53,404 bases of DNA from Duncaniella sp. Its GTDB lineage: Bacteria; Bacteroidota; Bacteroidia; Bacteroidales; Muribaculaceae. Of the stretch, positions 9,630-18,757 are shown piece after piece. The number at the start of each line of letters is the position of its first letter. Position 1 is the first letter of the stretch. The stretch lies in the NCBI GenBank assembly GCA_023664955.1, contig JAMPEV010000001.1:1529824-1583227 (forward strand). Reading direction: 5' to 3'. The notes below the pieces were generated by a model, which did no database searches, had not been told where the DNA came from, and was given only the letters and a program-made list of their open reading frames with translations. The position numbers and the translations under genes were made by a program.

Positions 9630-9695
9630 TAAGAAAAGAGGGGGACAATCACGGAGGATTATTTCAATTCCGACATCCGTTGATCATCCCCCCTC
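9630..9695 (-). terminator. Terminator-like hairpin between frc and oxc
   Basis: Reading the minus strand, GAGGGGGGATGATCAACGGA (9695-9676) pairs imperfectly with TCCGTGATTGTCCCCCTC (9655-9638), with an outer block of GAGGGGG/CCCCCTC, and then CTTTTCTT follows. It occupies the frc-oxc gap and may be an attenuator or a processing site. Confidence 0.55.
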
Positions 9696-9745
9696 ATGTG
9701 TGTTAATATAATACGTTGATAGTGAGTTAGTCTTTACTCTCGTGC

Positions 9746-11065
9746 TTATTTAGCGGGAGCAGCCGGTTTAGGCATTGGGGTAGTGGTGTGGTTAGCGGCG
9801 AAAGATGCTATCTGCTCATCGGTGTAACCGTAAGACTTCAGAATACTGTCGGTATCAGCTCCAAGTTCAGGTGCCGGACCGTAAGTTGGCTGGAAGTTGC
9901 TCATGGTGAACGGACATCCCACGGTCACGAATTCGCCTATCTTGCCACCTTGGTTTATCTTAACAAGGGTATTGCCGTCATATAGGCTTTCATCTGACAT
10001 TACTTCCTTGGTTGAAAGTACCGGTCCTACCGGTACACCGGCCTTTGAAAGGATATCGGTAACTTCATATTTAGTTTTGTCAGCTGTCCATGCGCCGATA
10101 CGCTGGTAGATTTCCGGTTTGTGACGGTCACGAGCATCGGCCGTGTTGAAGTCTGGATTTGTAAGCCAGTCCTCAAATCCGAATGCCTTACATGCGAGTT
10201 CAAAGTCCTTAGCGCCACGCTGCAAGATGATGTAAACATAGTTGTTGGCATCAATTGCTGAGTCGAGACCGCCTGCGGGTTTGCACTTATAAGTCCATCC
10301 AAGCACGCCACCGCCCTCTATATTTCCTGAACGAGGCACACAATCACCGAATTTACCATTTGGATACTGCGGGAACTGGGTAAGGTAACCGATTTTGTCA
10401 AGGGTGAGCTGGTCACGGGTCTTGATACGGCAGAGGTTCAAGCACGCATTGTGCATTGACTGATAAACGAAGCAACCTTCACCGGTGTGATTACGCTGCT
10501 GAAGAGCGGCAAGCAAACCGATAAGAAGGTGCATACCGGTGTTGGAGTCACCAAGTGCAGCACCTGACTGAGTTGGAATGTCATATTCACCATCATACCA
10601 ACCTGTGGTAGAAGCTGCTGCCGCTGTTACCTGGGCAACGGGCTCATAAGCCTTAAGATCTTTGTACTTTGATGAAAGAGGGAATCCCTTGATGGTTCCG
10701 TAGATACACTTAGGATTGAGTTGGTGGACAACTTCCCAGCTAAAGCCGAGCTTATCCATAGCACCCGGGTGAAGGTTCTCAATGAACATATCGCAATCCT
10801 TAATCAAACGAGTAAGGATCTCCTTGCCGTCGGGTGTCTTGGCATCGAGGGTAAGTGACTTCTTGTCACTATTAAGCTGGAGATAGTAGTAACTTGGTAA
10901 ATTAGGGTCGAACTGAAGTTCCTTACGTGTGGCATCGCCTACACCGGGACGCTCGATTTTAATAACATCGGCACCAAGCCACGCAAGCATCTGAGTACAT
11001 GACGGACCTGATTGTACTTCGGTGAAATCAATCACCTTGATTCCTTGTAAAGGAGCAGTATTCAT
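9746..11065 (-). CDS. frc: Formyl-CoA:oxalate CoA-transferase
   Basis: A 439-residue class III (CaiB/BaiF) CoA-transferase that moves CoA from formyl-CoA to oxalate, yielding oxalyl-CoA and formate. The N-terminus LQGIKVIDFTEVQSGPSCTQ and GADVIKIERPG are family signatures. Asp173, in ALGDSNTGMHL, corresponds to the catalytic aspartate (Asp169 in the Oxalobacter enzyme) that forms the enzyme-CoA mixed anhydride. The Gly-rich loop near 246-254 (GNIEGGGVLGW) also fits Frc. It ends in an Ala/Pro-rich tail (TTPMPKPAAPAK). It is the first gene of the locus and is divergent from the chromate transporter genes. Adjacent oxc makes the assignment specific rather than a generic CaiB transferase. Confidence 0.95.
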   Translation of the reverse strand: MNTAPLQGIKVIDFTEVQSGPSCTQMLAWLGADVIKIERPGVGDATRKELQFDPNLPSYYYLQLNSDKKSLTLDAKTPDGKEILTRLIKDCDMFIENLHPGAMDKLGFSWEVVHQLNPKCIYGTIKGFPLSSKYKDLKAYEPVAQVTAAAASTTGWYDGEYDIPTQSGAALGDSNTGMHLLIGLLAALQQRNHTGEGCFVYQSMHNACLNLCRIKTRDQLTLDKIGYLTQFPQYPNGKFGDCVPRSGNIEGGGVLGWTYKCKPAGGLDSAIDANNYVYIILQRGAKDFELACKAFGFEDWLTNPDFNTADARDRHKPEIYQRIGAWTADKTKYEVTDILSKAGVPVGPVLSTKEVMSDESLYDGNTLVKINQGGKIGEFVTVGCPFTMSNFQPTYGPAPELGADTDSILKSYGYTDEQIASFAANHTTTPMPKPAAPAK

Positions 11066-11193
11066 AATAGTAAATGGTTAAGTTTATGAATCGATGATTT
11101 ATTTAGTTTGCAGAATTTTAATTCACTCTTTATCCCTAAAACAACAGTAATCGTGAAAAGTTTCCAAAACGTTAAAAATTATCGCTTTTTTTG

Positions 11194-11201
11194 TAATTTT
11201 G
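11194..11201 (+). promoter_or_regulatory. Candidate -7 box for the chromate transporter genes
   Basis: TAATTTTG fits TAnnTTTG, about 110 nt before the first ORF; no clear -33 TTTG is seen at the right distance. I could not find an equally good box on the minus strand for frc within 11066-11310. Confidence 0.4.
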
Positions 11202-11310
11202 TGGACTGAAAATAACATTGATGTCATTGTAATGTATGTTTTTGTTTATCAAGTGAATGTATTGTGACCATCTATGGTGACTTACATCAAAATGTGAATA
11301 ATGTTACATT

Positions 11311-11913
11311 ATGAAAAATATTTTCTTTCAATTATTTATAACTTTTTTTAAGATAGGAGCGTTCACCTTCGGTGGTGGATGGGCGATGATTTCTATCATT
11401 GAGAAGGAGATTGTGGATAAACACCATTGGATTGAGAGAGACGAATTCCTTGACCTATTGGCAGTGGCTCAATCTCTTCCCGGTATTTTGGCTGTCAACA
11501 TTTCTGTGGCAGTTGGTGACAAGTTAAGAGGAATGAGAGGGTCGCTTGCGGCAGCGGCGGGCACAATACTACCTTCGTTTATTATTATATTATGTATAGC
11601 CATATTTTTGACACCCGACCTTATTAAGAATAATCATCTGCTTTCGTCGATATTCATGGGGATACGTCCGGCAGTTGTGGCATTGATTATAGCACCCGTT
11701 ATAACTACTGCTCGAACGGCCAAAATAGGTTGGAAGACGGTTGCGATACCTGTTGTGGTGGCTCTGTTAATATGGTCGAGACTGCCGGTGGTGTCTAATC
11801 CTATTATATATATCGTGTTAGGGGGTTTCTTCGGATGGTTGTGGTTCTCTCATCACCACAAGGCATTGAAAGATATTGAAAAAGAGATAAGAAAGGAGGA
11901 TGAAAAGTTATGA
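11311..11913 (+). CDS. Chromate transporter family protein, first half (short-chain CHR)
   Basis: A 200-residue hydrophobic protein with the CHR-domain signatures FKIGAFTFGGGWAMISIIE near the N-terminus and AVAQSLPGILAVN near residues 52-64. Long CHR proteins carry two such domains in tandem with opposite topology; here each domain is a separate gene, and the partner begins 4 nt before this one ends. The pair probably forms a heterodimeric membrane carrier. Characterised long CHR proteins export chromate; in gut Bacteroidetes the physiological substrate is unknown. The C-terminal tail is charged (KALKDIEKEIRKEDEK). Confidence 0.9.
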   Translation: MKNIFFQLFITFFKIGAFTFGGGWAMISIIEKEIVDKHHWIERDEFLDLLAVAQSLPGILAVNISVAVGDKLRGMRGSLAAAAGTILPSFIIILCIAIFLTPDLIKNNHLLSSIFMGIRPAVVALIIAPVITTARTAKIGWKTVAIPVVVALLIWSRLPVVSNPIIYIVLGGFFGWLWFSHHHKALKDIEKEIRKEDEKL

Positions 11914-12482
11914 TTTATCTGAGGCTAATATGGTCGTATCTTAAAATAGGTCTATTCGGATTCGGAGGTGGTTATGCAATGCTAGCGCTCATCGAACGAG
12001 AGATAGTGGGGCCAGGATGGATTACAGAACAGATGTTTACCGACATTGTTGCGATATCGCAAATGACACCGGGACCTATCGGAATCAATTCGGCTACTTA
12101 CATAGGATATGTGGCTCCGGGCGAATACTCTGCGGCATTTTCATCCCCGTTATTCGGGATATTAGGTTCGTTGGTGTGCACGCTCGTCGTTGTACTTCCG
12201 TCATTTCTTCTTGTGGCATATACCAGCCACCTTATTCAGAGACATAAGGATAGTGTGGTTATAAAAGGGATATTTGCTGGATTACGACCGATAGTGGTCG
12301 GGCTTATCGCTTCAGCAGCGTTGCTACTCATGAATGCAGCCAATTTTGGAGAAACCACTATGCAGATTTGCTGGAGCATCGCACTTTGTGTTGGGGCGTT
12401 TGTAATGGTATATTGGTTGAAATGGCATCCGATACTGATTATCTGCTTAGCAGGTGTGGCAGGATGTGTCATTTATTACTAA
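11910..12482 (+). CDS. Chromate transporter family protein, second half (short-chain CHR)
   Basis: A 190-residue membrane protein with the signatures LFGFGGGYAMLALIEREIV and AISQMTPGPIGINSATYIG of the CHR family. Its ATG overlaps the stop of the first CHR gene (ATGA), which implies translational coupling and a roughly equal ratio of the two subunits. Function is as for its partner: probable anion (chromate/sulfate-like) transport. folC follows after 19 nt, so all three may be one transcript. Confidence 0.9.
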   Translation: MIYLRLIWSYLKIGLFGFGGGYAMLALIEREIVGPGWITEQMFTDIVAISQMTPGPIGINSATYIGYVAPGEYSAAFSSPLFGILGSLVCTLVVVLPSFLLVAYTSHLIQRHKDSVVIKGIFAGLRPIVVGLIASAALLLMNAANFGETTMQICWSIALCVGAFVMVYWLKWHPILIICLAGVAGCVIYY

Positions 12483-12501
12483 ATTCTAAGGAGAAGATTT
12501 T

Positions 12502-13803
12502 ATGACATATTCGGAGTCAATTGACTATCTTTATAATTCCTTGCCGGTGTTTCAGCGTGAAGGAGCATCGGCTTACAAGCCGGGGCTATCTACCTCAATA
12601 GCCCTTGACAATCTTTTTGGTAACCCGCACAGGAATTATCCCACAATCCACATTGCAGGCACAAATGGCAAAGGTTCTACAGCCCATACACTTGCGGCTG
12701 TGTTACAGAGCGCAGGATATAAGGTGGGATTGTATACTTCTCCTCATCTTTTTGACTTTAGGGAGAGGATAAGAGTAAATGGTGAGAAGATTCCACATGA
12801 GAAGGTCGTATCTTTTGTTGTGAGATGGTTGGGGTATCATAGTGACTCAAGGTACAGGGAGTTGTCACCTTCTTTTTTTGAGTTAACATCGACTATGGCT
12901 TTTGAGTATTTTGCCAGGCAAAATGTTGATGTGGCAGTTATTGAAACCGGCCTTGGGGGCCGTTTGGATAGTACGAACATTATCACCCCGGTGTTAAGTG
13001 TCATTACAAATATATCACTTGACCATACTTCACTATTAGGAAATTCTCTTGAGAAGATAGCATACGAAAAGGCCGGAATAATCAAACCGGGAGTTCCTGT
13101 CGTGATAGGTGAGCGCCAGGAGGAAATCGCCCATATTTTTGAAGAAAAAGGAAATGAATGTCGTTCGGATGTGATTTTTGCAACAGCTTGCACAGGAGAA
13201 TTTAGGGAGGATGGTATTTACTACACCGCAACTCAATATGGGGATTTTACAGGAGAACTGAAAGGTGATTATCAGATAAAGAATACAGCGACTGTGTTAG
13301 AGTCTCTTCGAGAGCTTAAAAAAATCGGGTTTAAGATACCCTCAGCGGCGGTAAAAAATGGATTTGGTAATGTGACAGGTCTTACGCACTTGATGGGACG
13401 CTGGATGACTATTGCCAATCATCCCAAAGTAGTGATTGACACCGGGCATAACGAAGGTGGATGGCGCTATATCACTGAACAGTTAGGCCGTCGTGATACC
13501 GGCACGGTTCATCTGATAATCGGTTTTGCCGCTGATAAGGATATTGCTGCGGTACTACATCTAATAGCAGATCTTCCTATAAGCTTTAAGCTCTACTTCT
13601 CATCACCGTCAGTGAAACGCGGATTAAATGCGTATCAACTTGCCACTTTAGCGGCCGTATTAGGGTTGACTGGGGAAATCATTCCGGATGTGAACGAAGC
13701 TTTGGAATCCGCTCGACGGCATGCTACAAATGAAGATGACATGATACTCGTAGCCGGCAGTAATTTCCTTATAGCTGATCTGAGAGAGGCAATGACTATA
13801 TAA
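12502..13803 (+). CDS. folC: Bifunctional folylpolyglutamate synthase/dihydrofolate synthase
   Basis: FolC joins glutamate to dihydropteroate and extends polyglutamate tails on folates in the cytosol. The 433-residue protein has the Mur-ligase type P-loop GTNGKGS at 53-59, the following AVLQSAGYKVGLYTSPHL and RERIRVNG segments, the second ligase signature VDVAVIETGLGGRLDSTN and SLDHTSLLG, and a C-terminal domain with DTGHNEGGW. All are standard. The start follows the second CHR gene by 19 nt. Whether this copy has both activities cannot be read from the sequence. Confidence 0.95.
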   Translation: MTYSESIDYLYNSLPVFQREGASAYKPGLSTSIALDNLFGNPHRNYPTIHIAGTNGKGSTAHTLAAVLQSAGYKVGLYTSPHLFDFRERIRVNGEKIPHEKVVSFVVRWLGYHSDSRYRELSPSFFELTSTMAFEYFARQNVDVAVIETGLGGRLDSTNIITPVLSVITNISLDHTSLLGNSLEKIAYEKAGIIKPGVPVVIGERQEEIAHIFEEKGNECRSDVIFATACTGEFREDGIYYTATQYGDFTGELKGDYQIKNTATVLESLRELKKIGFKIPSAAVKNGFGNVTGLTHLMGRWMTIANHPKVVIDTGHNEGGWRYITEQLGRRDTGTVHLIIGFAADKDIAAVLHLIADLPISFKLYFSSPSVKRGLNAYQLATLAAVLGLTGEIIPDVNEALESARRHATNEDDMILVAGSNFLIADLREAMTI

Positions 13804-13870
13804 TCAAGCTATTCTCCTTGTTTTAAGTTATTATTTGAAGTTCACTAAATTAGGGTAAGCAGGACACTGA

Positions 13871-14338
13871 TTATATGGGCTGATTTTGGGATTTTGCGAG
13901 AACGGAGTTGTAGTATCTGGAGTCACCGGTGACTTCTTTGCCAATGAAAGATGGCAGCGAGGGATGACAATCAGAGGCAGGCATTTCAACTTCGGCAACT
14001 ATGAGCCCCTCATGATGACCGTGAAATTCATCGATCTCCCAAGTGTAGCCCATATATGGCACTTTGTACCTCGTTTTATCAATAGAAAATCCATGTGAGA
14101 GTTTTTCTGCCATCTCTTCAGCATCAGAAAGCGGTATCTCGTATTCCCATTCGTCCCTCTCACATCCCTTGTTGCGTCCCTTAACGGTGATATATGCTTT
14201 ATCATCAAGAATACGTATACGCACAGTTGCGTCGGGAGAGTCGGATAGGTAACATTGGCGTATTCGGGAGCAAGATGATGAAAGTTCGACGAATGTTCTG
14301 TCCCTAACGAGGAATTTTAGTTCTATTTCTTTTGCCAT
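13871..14338 (-). CDS. CYTH domain protein
   Basis: A 155-residue protein of the CYTH/triphosphate tunnel metalloenzyme family. The N-terminal ExExK motif is intact (Glu4-Ile-Glu6-Leu-Lys8), followed by alternating charged strands (TVRIRILDDKAYITVKGR, EWEYEIP, YTWEIDEFHG, LIVAEVEM) that line the tunnel. Members hydrolyse inorganic triphosphate or bind phosphorylated ligands; the natural substrate here is unknown. Its promoter TTTG-N20-TACCTTTG on the minus strand ends about 27 nt before the ATG, so the leader is very short. It is divergent from the DUF5686 gene and convergent with folC. Confidence 0.9.
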   Translation of the reverse strand: MAKEIELKFLVRDRTFVELSSSCSRIRQCYLSDSPDATVRIRILDDKAYITVKGRNKGCERDEWEYEIPLSDAEEMAEKLSHGFSIDKTRYKVPYMGYTWEIDEFHGHHEGLIVAEVEMPASDCHPSLPSFIGKEVTGDSRYYNSVLAKSQNQPI

Positions 14339-14396
14339 AGTGTTATATTTAATGACTACCTTTGCAAAGGTAAAAAAGATTTATGCCATTACCAAA
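14331..14396. promoter_or_regulatory. Back-to-back divergent promoters
   Basis: The palindrome TACCTTTGCAAAGGTA (14357-14372) contains a -7 box on each strand. For the minus strand, CAAA at 14393-14396 gives TTTG-N20-TACCTTTG, an excellent match, driving the CYTH gene. For the plus strand, TTTG at 14331-14334 with a 22-nt spacer drives the DUF5686 gene. The plus-strand start site would lie near 14371, after the 14340 ATG, which supports the 14445 start. Confidence 0.75.
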
Positions 14397-14444
14397 ACAT
14401 GCTCCTCGATAACCAATCAGACATTGACGAGAATATCTATCCTA

Positions 14445-17003
14445 ATGATACATAAATTTGGCGGAAAGCAATCATTATACGTTTTAATTCTTACTTTAAT
14501 TTTACCCTTTCTAAAGGTTGATGCACAAAATATTACGATAAGTGGCGTGGTGCGCGACTCGATAACGCATAACCCCATTCCGTTTGCATCGGTGCTTTTG
14601 TTGGGTACTGACCGTGGTGAACTTACAAATGACAAGGGTAAATTCTCAATTACTACAGGACTAAAGCCTAAAGCTGTAAGAGTATCAGCGATGGGTTATA
14701 CCACGAAAGATATTAATGTTAGTCCACGGAAAAATATTCAACTTACCATTGACCTTGTATCTACAGGGGTACTACTGAATGAGGTAACTGCGCACCCGAA
14801 AAAGGAACATTATTCTAAGAAGAATAATCCGGCGGTAGATTTCATGGAAAAAATCCGTGCCACACAGGATATGAATGATCCTCGTAGAATGACATATTAT
14901 AATTATGATAAATATGAGCGTATCACATTAGCAATTAACGACTATCACTTTAACGATTCGGCTAAAAGCGGTATTGACAAGAAGTTTTCATTTTTGAAGG
15001 AGTTTGTGGATACTTCAGATGTTTCCGGCAAACCGATATTAAATGTTGCGCTGAGGGAAAAGTCATCAAATGTGTATTACCGTCATGAACCTGAGCGAGA
15101 ACGGGAATATGTGACTGGGTTAAGGACGTCAGGTTTGGATGAAATTCTTGATAAGCAAAGTATGCAGACTTTCTATGAGGATGTGATGAGGGAAGTGGAT
15201 GTATATGACAACGATATTAATATACTTCAAAATCGTTTCGTAAGTCCTTTGTCACGAATAGCCCCTGACTTTTATAAATTCTATCTCACAGATACTGTGA
15301 CGGTTGATACGGTAGAATGTGTGGAACTGACATTTGTGCCACGTAATCCAAGCTCATTCGGATTTACCGGTAGATTCTATGTGCCGAAAGGGGATTCCAC
15401 AATGTTTATCAAGAAGATAATACTTCGGGCACCGCATGACATTAACCTTAATTTCATTGAGGAACTTGAGATAAGTCAAGAATATGTGAAATCTCCTGAT
15501 GGGACAAGACTTAAAGTCAATGATGATATGTCAATCGAAGCCAGCATAATTCCAGGCGCACAAGGGATTTATGCACGTCGTCACACTGCGTATGACAATC
15601 ATAATTTTAGCCCTACACCTGATCAGTCGATATTCAAACGCGGTTCATATCAAGTGTATGCGCCCGGAGCAGAATACAGGGATCTGAGTTTCTGGGATCA
15701 GAAACGCTTAATAAAAATATCAAAAGGGGCGAATTCAATGGAAAAGATGATGGCGAGGTTAAGGTCTGTGCCGGTTTACTATTGGTCAGAAAAAGTGTTG
15801 AAAATCCTTGTGTCGGGTTATATCAACACTGGAAATCCATCGAAATTTGACCTTGGACCTATGAACACCACAATGTCTTATAATTCAATGGAAGGATTGC
15901 GTCTCCGTGCCGGCGGAATGACAACGGCAAATCTTTCAAGACGTTGGTTCGCAAAAGGATATGGTGCTTACGGTACTCGCGACCACAAATGGAAATATTT
16001 AGGTGAATTGGAATATTCGTTCCGTGATAAGAATTACCACTCACGAGAGTTCCCGGTTCACTCCCTGAGGGCGACGCAAATGTATGACGTTGACATGCTT
16101 GGACAGCACTATCTTTTTACGAATGCTGATAACTTTGTGTTGTCACTGAAGCGAATGGAGGATTTGCAGATGACCTATCATCGTGTTTCAAAACTTGAGT
16201 ATATACTTGAATTGGAGAATAATTTCTCGGTTGAGGTCACCTTTAAGAATGAACGTCAGGATGCCACAAAGTATATGACTTTCCGAAATGGACTTGGTGA
16301 AAACTTTGGCCATTACACTATGAATTCGTTCAAATTGCAGTTGAGATATGCCCCGGGTGAGAAGTTCTATCAGATGAAGACAATGAGAATACCTATTAAT
16401 TTTGATGCTCCGATATTCGTATTGTCGCATACAATCGCCCCGAAAGGATTTATGGGTAATCCGTTTGCTGTCAGTACCACAGAGGCTTCAGTTCAGAAAC
16501 GATTTTGGTTTTCAGCTTTTGGATTTGTCGACATAATCGGGAAGGGAGGACATGTGTGGACTCGTTCACCATATCCCAACTTGTTGATACCTAATGCCAA
16601 TCTTTCATATATCATCCAACCTGAGTCGTTCTGCTGTCTTAACCCGATGGAATTTATCAATGATTCGTATGCACAGTGGGATTTGACGTACTGGGCTAAT
16701 GGTGCGATATTTAATCTGATACCTTATTTTAAGAAGCTAAAACTTAGGGAAGCTTTCATGTTCAGAGGGCTATATGGTCATCTTAGTGACAAAAATAAGC
16801 CATGGCTTAATAACAAGTTATATTCCTTTCCTGAGATTTCTGATACCCGCACTATGAGCGACCGTCCATATATGGAAGCTGGAGTGGGGGTCGACAATGT
16901 GTTTAAGGTACTCCGTGTTGACTATGTGTGGCGACTCACATATCGAAACAATCCGAACGCCTGCAAGGGTGGCGTCCGGATTGCTATGCATTTCACATTC
17001 TAA
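14445..17003 (+). CDS. DUF5686 / carboxypeptidase-regulatory-like domain outer-membrane protein
   Basis: I take the ATG at 14445 because it opens a clean signal peptide (GGKQSLYVLILTLILPFLKV, cleaved after DAQ) and because the longer reading from 14340 begins upstream of the likely transcript start. The 852-residue protein has an N-terminal carboxypeptidase D regulatory-like beta-sandwich (ISGVVRDSITHNPIPFASV...GELTNDKGKFSI) and a long DUF5686 region rich in aromatic beta strands, ending in VRIAMHFTF with a terminal Phe, typical of outer-membrane beta-barrels. Family members are widespread in Bacteroidetes and have no established function. It is convergent with the acyl-CoA synthetase gene. 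Confidence 0.9.
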   Translation: MIHKFGGKQSLYVLILTLILPFLKVDAQNITISGVVRDSITHNPIPFASVLLLGTDRGELTNDKGKFSITTGLKPKAVRVSAMGYTTKDINVSPRKNIQLTIDLVSTGVLLNEVTAHPKKEHYSKKNNPAVDFMEKIRATQDMNDPRRMTYYNYDKYERITLAINDYHFNDSAKSGIDKKFSFLKEFVDTSDVSGKPILNVALREKSSNVYYRHEPEREREYVTGLRTSGLDEILDKQSMQTFYEDVMREVDVYDNDINILQNRFVSPLSRIAPDFYKFYLTDTVTVDTVECVELTFVPRNPSSFGFTGRFYVPKGDSTMFIKKIILRAPHDINLNFIEELEISQEYVKSPDGTRLKVNDDMSIEASIIPGAQGIYARRHTAYDNHNFSPTPDQSIFKRGSYQVYAPGAEYRDLSFWDQKRLIKISKGANSMEKMMARLRSVPVYYWSEKVLKILVSGYINTGNPSKFDLGPMNTTMSYNSMEGLRLRAGGMTTANLSRRWFAKGYGAYGTRDHKWKYLGELEYSFRDKNYHSREFPVHSLRATQMYDVDMLGQHYLFTNADNFVLSLKRMEDLQMTYHRVSKLEYILELENNFSVEVTFKNERQDATKYMTFRNGLGENFGHYTMNSFKLQLRYAPGEKFYQMKTMRIPINFDAPIFVLSHTIAPKGFMGNPFAVSTTEASVQKRFWFSAFGFVDIIGKGGHVWTRSPYPNLLIPNANLSYIIQPESFCCLNPMEFINDSYAQWDLTYWANGAIFNLIPYFKKLKLREAFMFRGLYGHLSDKNKPWLNNKLYSFPEISDTRTMSDRPYMEAGVGVDNVFKVLRVDYVWRLTYRNNPNACKGGVRIAMHFTF

Positions 17004-17035
17004 TAATGTGCCTAACAATAGTGTGTCGGCAGATT

Positions 17036-18697
17036 TTATATATGCTGGTAAAGGTAACGCTTGATAGAACGTTTCGGGGTCTTTTCAAATTCTTCGTCGT
17101 AGATTTTAATACGTTGCACCTGTGAATAAGCTGGAAGATTAGAGTTGAGAGTTTTAATATTTTCCTCCATTAGCTCCATGATTTCACGTTCTCCAAGGCC
17201 TTGTGCTGTTGCATTCTCCAAGTCGGGGTATATAAGAGCCACAAGTCGGCCTTCACCACCATCAACGATAAGTGATTCAGCAACGTAGGGGAGGTTGTTG
17301 AGCTTGTCCTCAATTTCTTCGGGATAAATGTTCTGACCGGAAGCACCAAGAATCATATTCTTGTCGCGGCCACGTATGTATAGGAAGCCGTCATCATCCA
17401 GGTTGCAGATGTCGCCGGTGGTCATCCAGCCATGCTCATCGAATGTAGAATCAGTGGCTTCTTGGTTCTTGTAATAACCAAGCATGACATTGTCGCCCTT
17501 AACTTTTAGCACACCGGGGATTTTAGCAGGGTCAGGAGAGGTTATTTTAGCCTGGACACGGTCCACGATTCTGCCGCATGATGCTAATTTATTCTCATTA
17601 TGGCTTGCATATGAGATTAGGGGACCACATTCAGTCATACCATAGCCCACAGTGTAGGGGAACCCGCATTTGCGGAGGAATTCTTCGACTTCACGGTTTA
17701 AACCTGCACCACCGATAATAATCTGCTCGAGATTTCCGCCGAAAGTCTCTTTCAAGCGGGCAAGAATACGATTGAGAAGATGTTCATCAACAAATGGCAC
17801 TTTCATGAGAAGTTTCATGAGAGGCTTGTCAAGGAGCGGGAATACTCGTGTCTTGATAATCTTCTCGATAATCAAAGGAACGGTCACAATAATTTTGGGG
17901 TGGACTTTGGCAAATGCGTCCATCACAATGCGTGGTGACGGTGTGCGTGTCAATATGTAGATATGATTGCCACTTACAAATGGACGAATCAAGTCGATGG
18001 TAAGGCCATACATATGGGCTAAGGGAAGCATGCAAACTACACCATCGCCTGGTCCGGTATGGATATTGTCAAGGCAGTAAACTACGTTTGACCAAATGCT
18101 ACGGTAGGGTAACATTACTCCCTTAGAGAAACCGGTTGAGCCTGAGGTATAACTAATCATACAAAGTTCATCGCGGTTGTCGACATGATAATTTACATCT
18201 TCCTGCGTAAAGCGATCGGGGTAAGCCTTACCGAAAAGTTCGTTAAGATGCCCACGCGCTTTATCGAGTTTCTTATCGTTGCTGAAAATGAGGGAAAAAT
18301 CTTTTACAGAGAGAGCTCCGATAAGTTTTGGCATACTTTCAGGATTGAGGTCTTCCCACTTAGAGTCATCAATAATAGCGAGTTTGGAGTCACTGTGATT
18401 GATGAGGTGCTGTACATTATCAGCTTTAAAGTCGGGTAATATTGGGACAATAACAGTACCGTAGGTCATTGTGGCGATGAATGCGACGCACCATGTGGAG
18501 CTATTTTTGCCACAAAGTGAGATTTTATCACCGGGCTTTATGTCAACTTCTTTAAAGAGAAGATGGAGTTTCGCTATTTTTCTTGCGACATCTTTGTATG
18601 AAAAAGTACTTCCTCCTATGTCGGTCAGAGCAGGTAATTCCCAGTAGTTACGTATTGCGTTTTGGAAATATAAATTTATGCTATCCCTTTGTTGCAT
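17036..18697 (-). CDS. AMP-dependent acyl-CoA synthetase (long-chain fatty acid CoA ligase-like)
   Basis: A 553-residue ANL-superfamily ligase. The ATP/AMP signature YTSGSTGFSKG lies near 187-197, followed by GYGMTECGPLISY, the hinge region TTGDICNLDDDGFLYIRGRDKNMI and the C-terminal lysine region TPKRSIKRYLY. It would activate a fatty or other carboxylic acid to the acyl-CoA via acyl-AMP. The absence of a transmembrane segment and the similarity to bacterial FadD-like enzymes favour a long-chain fatty acid, but the substrate is inferred. It stands alone between a convergent DUF5686 gene and miaA, 181 nt away, with its own -7 box at 18750-18757. Confidence 0.9.
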   Translation of the reverse strand: MQQRDSINLYFQNAIRNYWELPALTDIGGSTFSYKDVARKIAKLHLLFKEVDIKPGDKISLCGKNSSTWCVAFIATMTYGTVIVPILPDFKADNVQHLINHSDSKLAIIDDSKWEDLNPESMPKLIGALSVKDFSLIFSNDKKLDKARGHLNELFGKAYPDRFTQEDVNYHVDNRDELCMISYTSGSTGFSKGVMLPYRSIWSNVVYCLDNIHTGPGDGVVCMLPLAHMYGLTIDLIRPFVSGNHIYILTRTPSPRIVMDAFAKVHPKIIVTVPLIIEKIIKTRVFPLLDKPLMKLLMKVPFVDEHLLNRILARLKETFGGNLEQIIIGGAGLNREVEEFLRKCGFPYTVGYGMTECGPLISYASHNENKLASCGRIVDRVQAKITSPDPAKIPGVLKVKGDNVMLGYYKNQEATDSTFDEHGWMTTGDICNLDDDGFLYIRGRDKNMILGASGQNIYPEEIEDKLNNLPYVAESLIVDGGEGRLVALIYPDLENATAQGLGEREIMELMEENIKTLNSNLPAYSQVQRIKIYDEEFEKTPKRSIKRYLYQHI

Positions 18698-18749
18698 GAG
18701 ATTTTGGTATTTTTGATATTGTTGAAACTGTGAAAGGACAAATTCTCAA

Positions 18750-18757
18750 CAAAGATA
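18750..18757 (-). promoter_or_regulatory. Candidate -7 box for the acyl-CoA synthetase gene
   Basis: CAAAGATA on the plus strand reads TATCTTTG on the minus strand, about 53 nt before the ATG. No -33 TTTG is seen at 19-22 nt. Confidence 0.4.
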
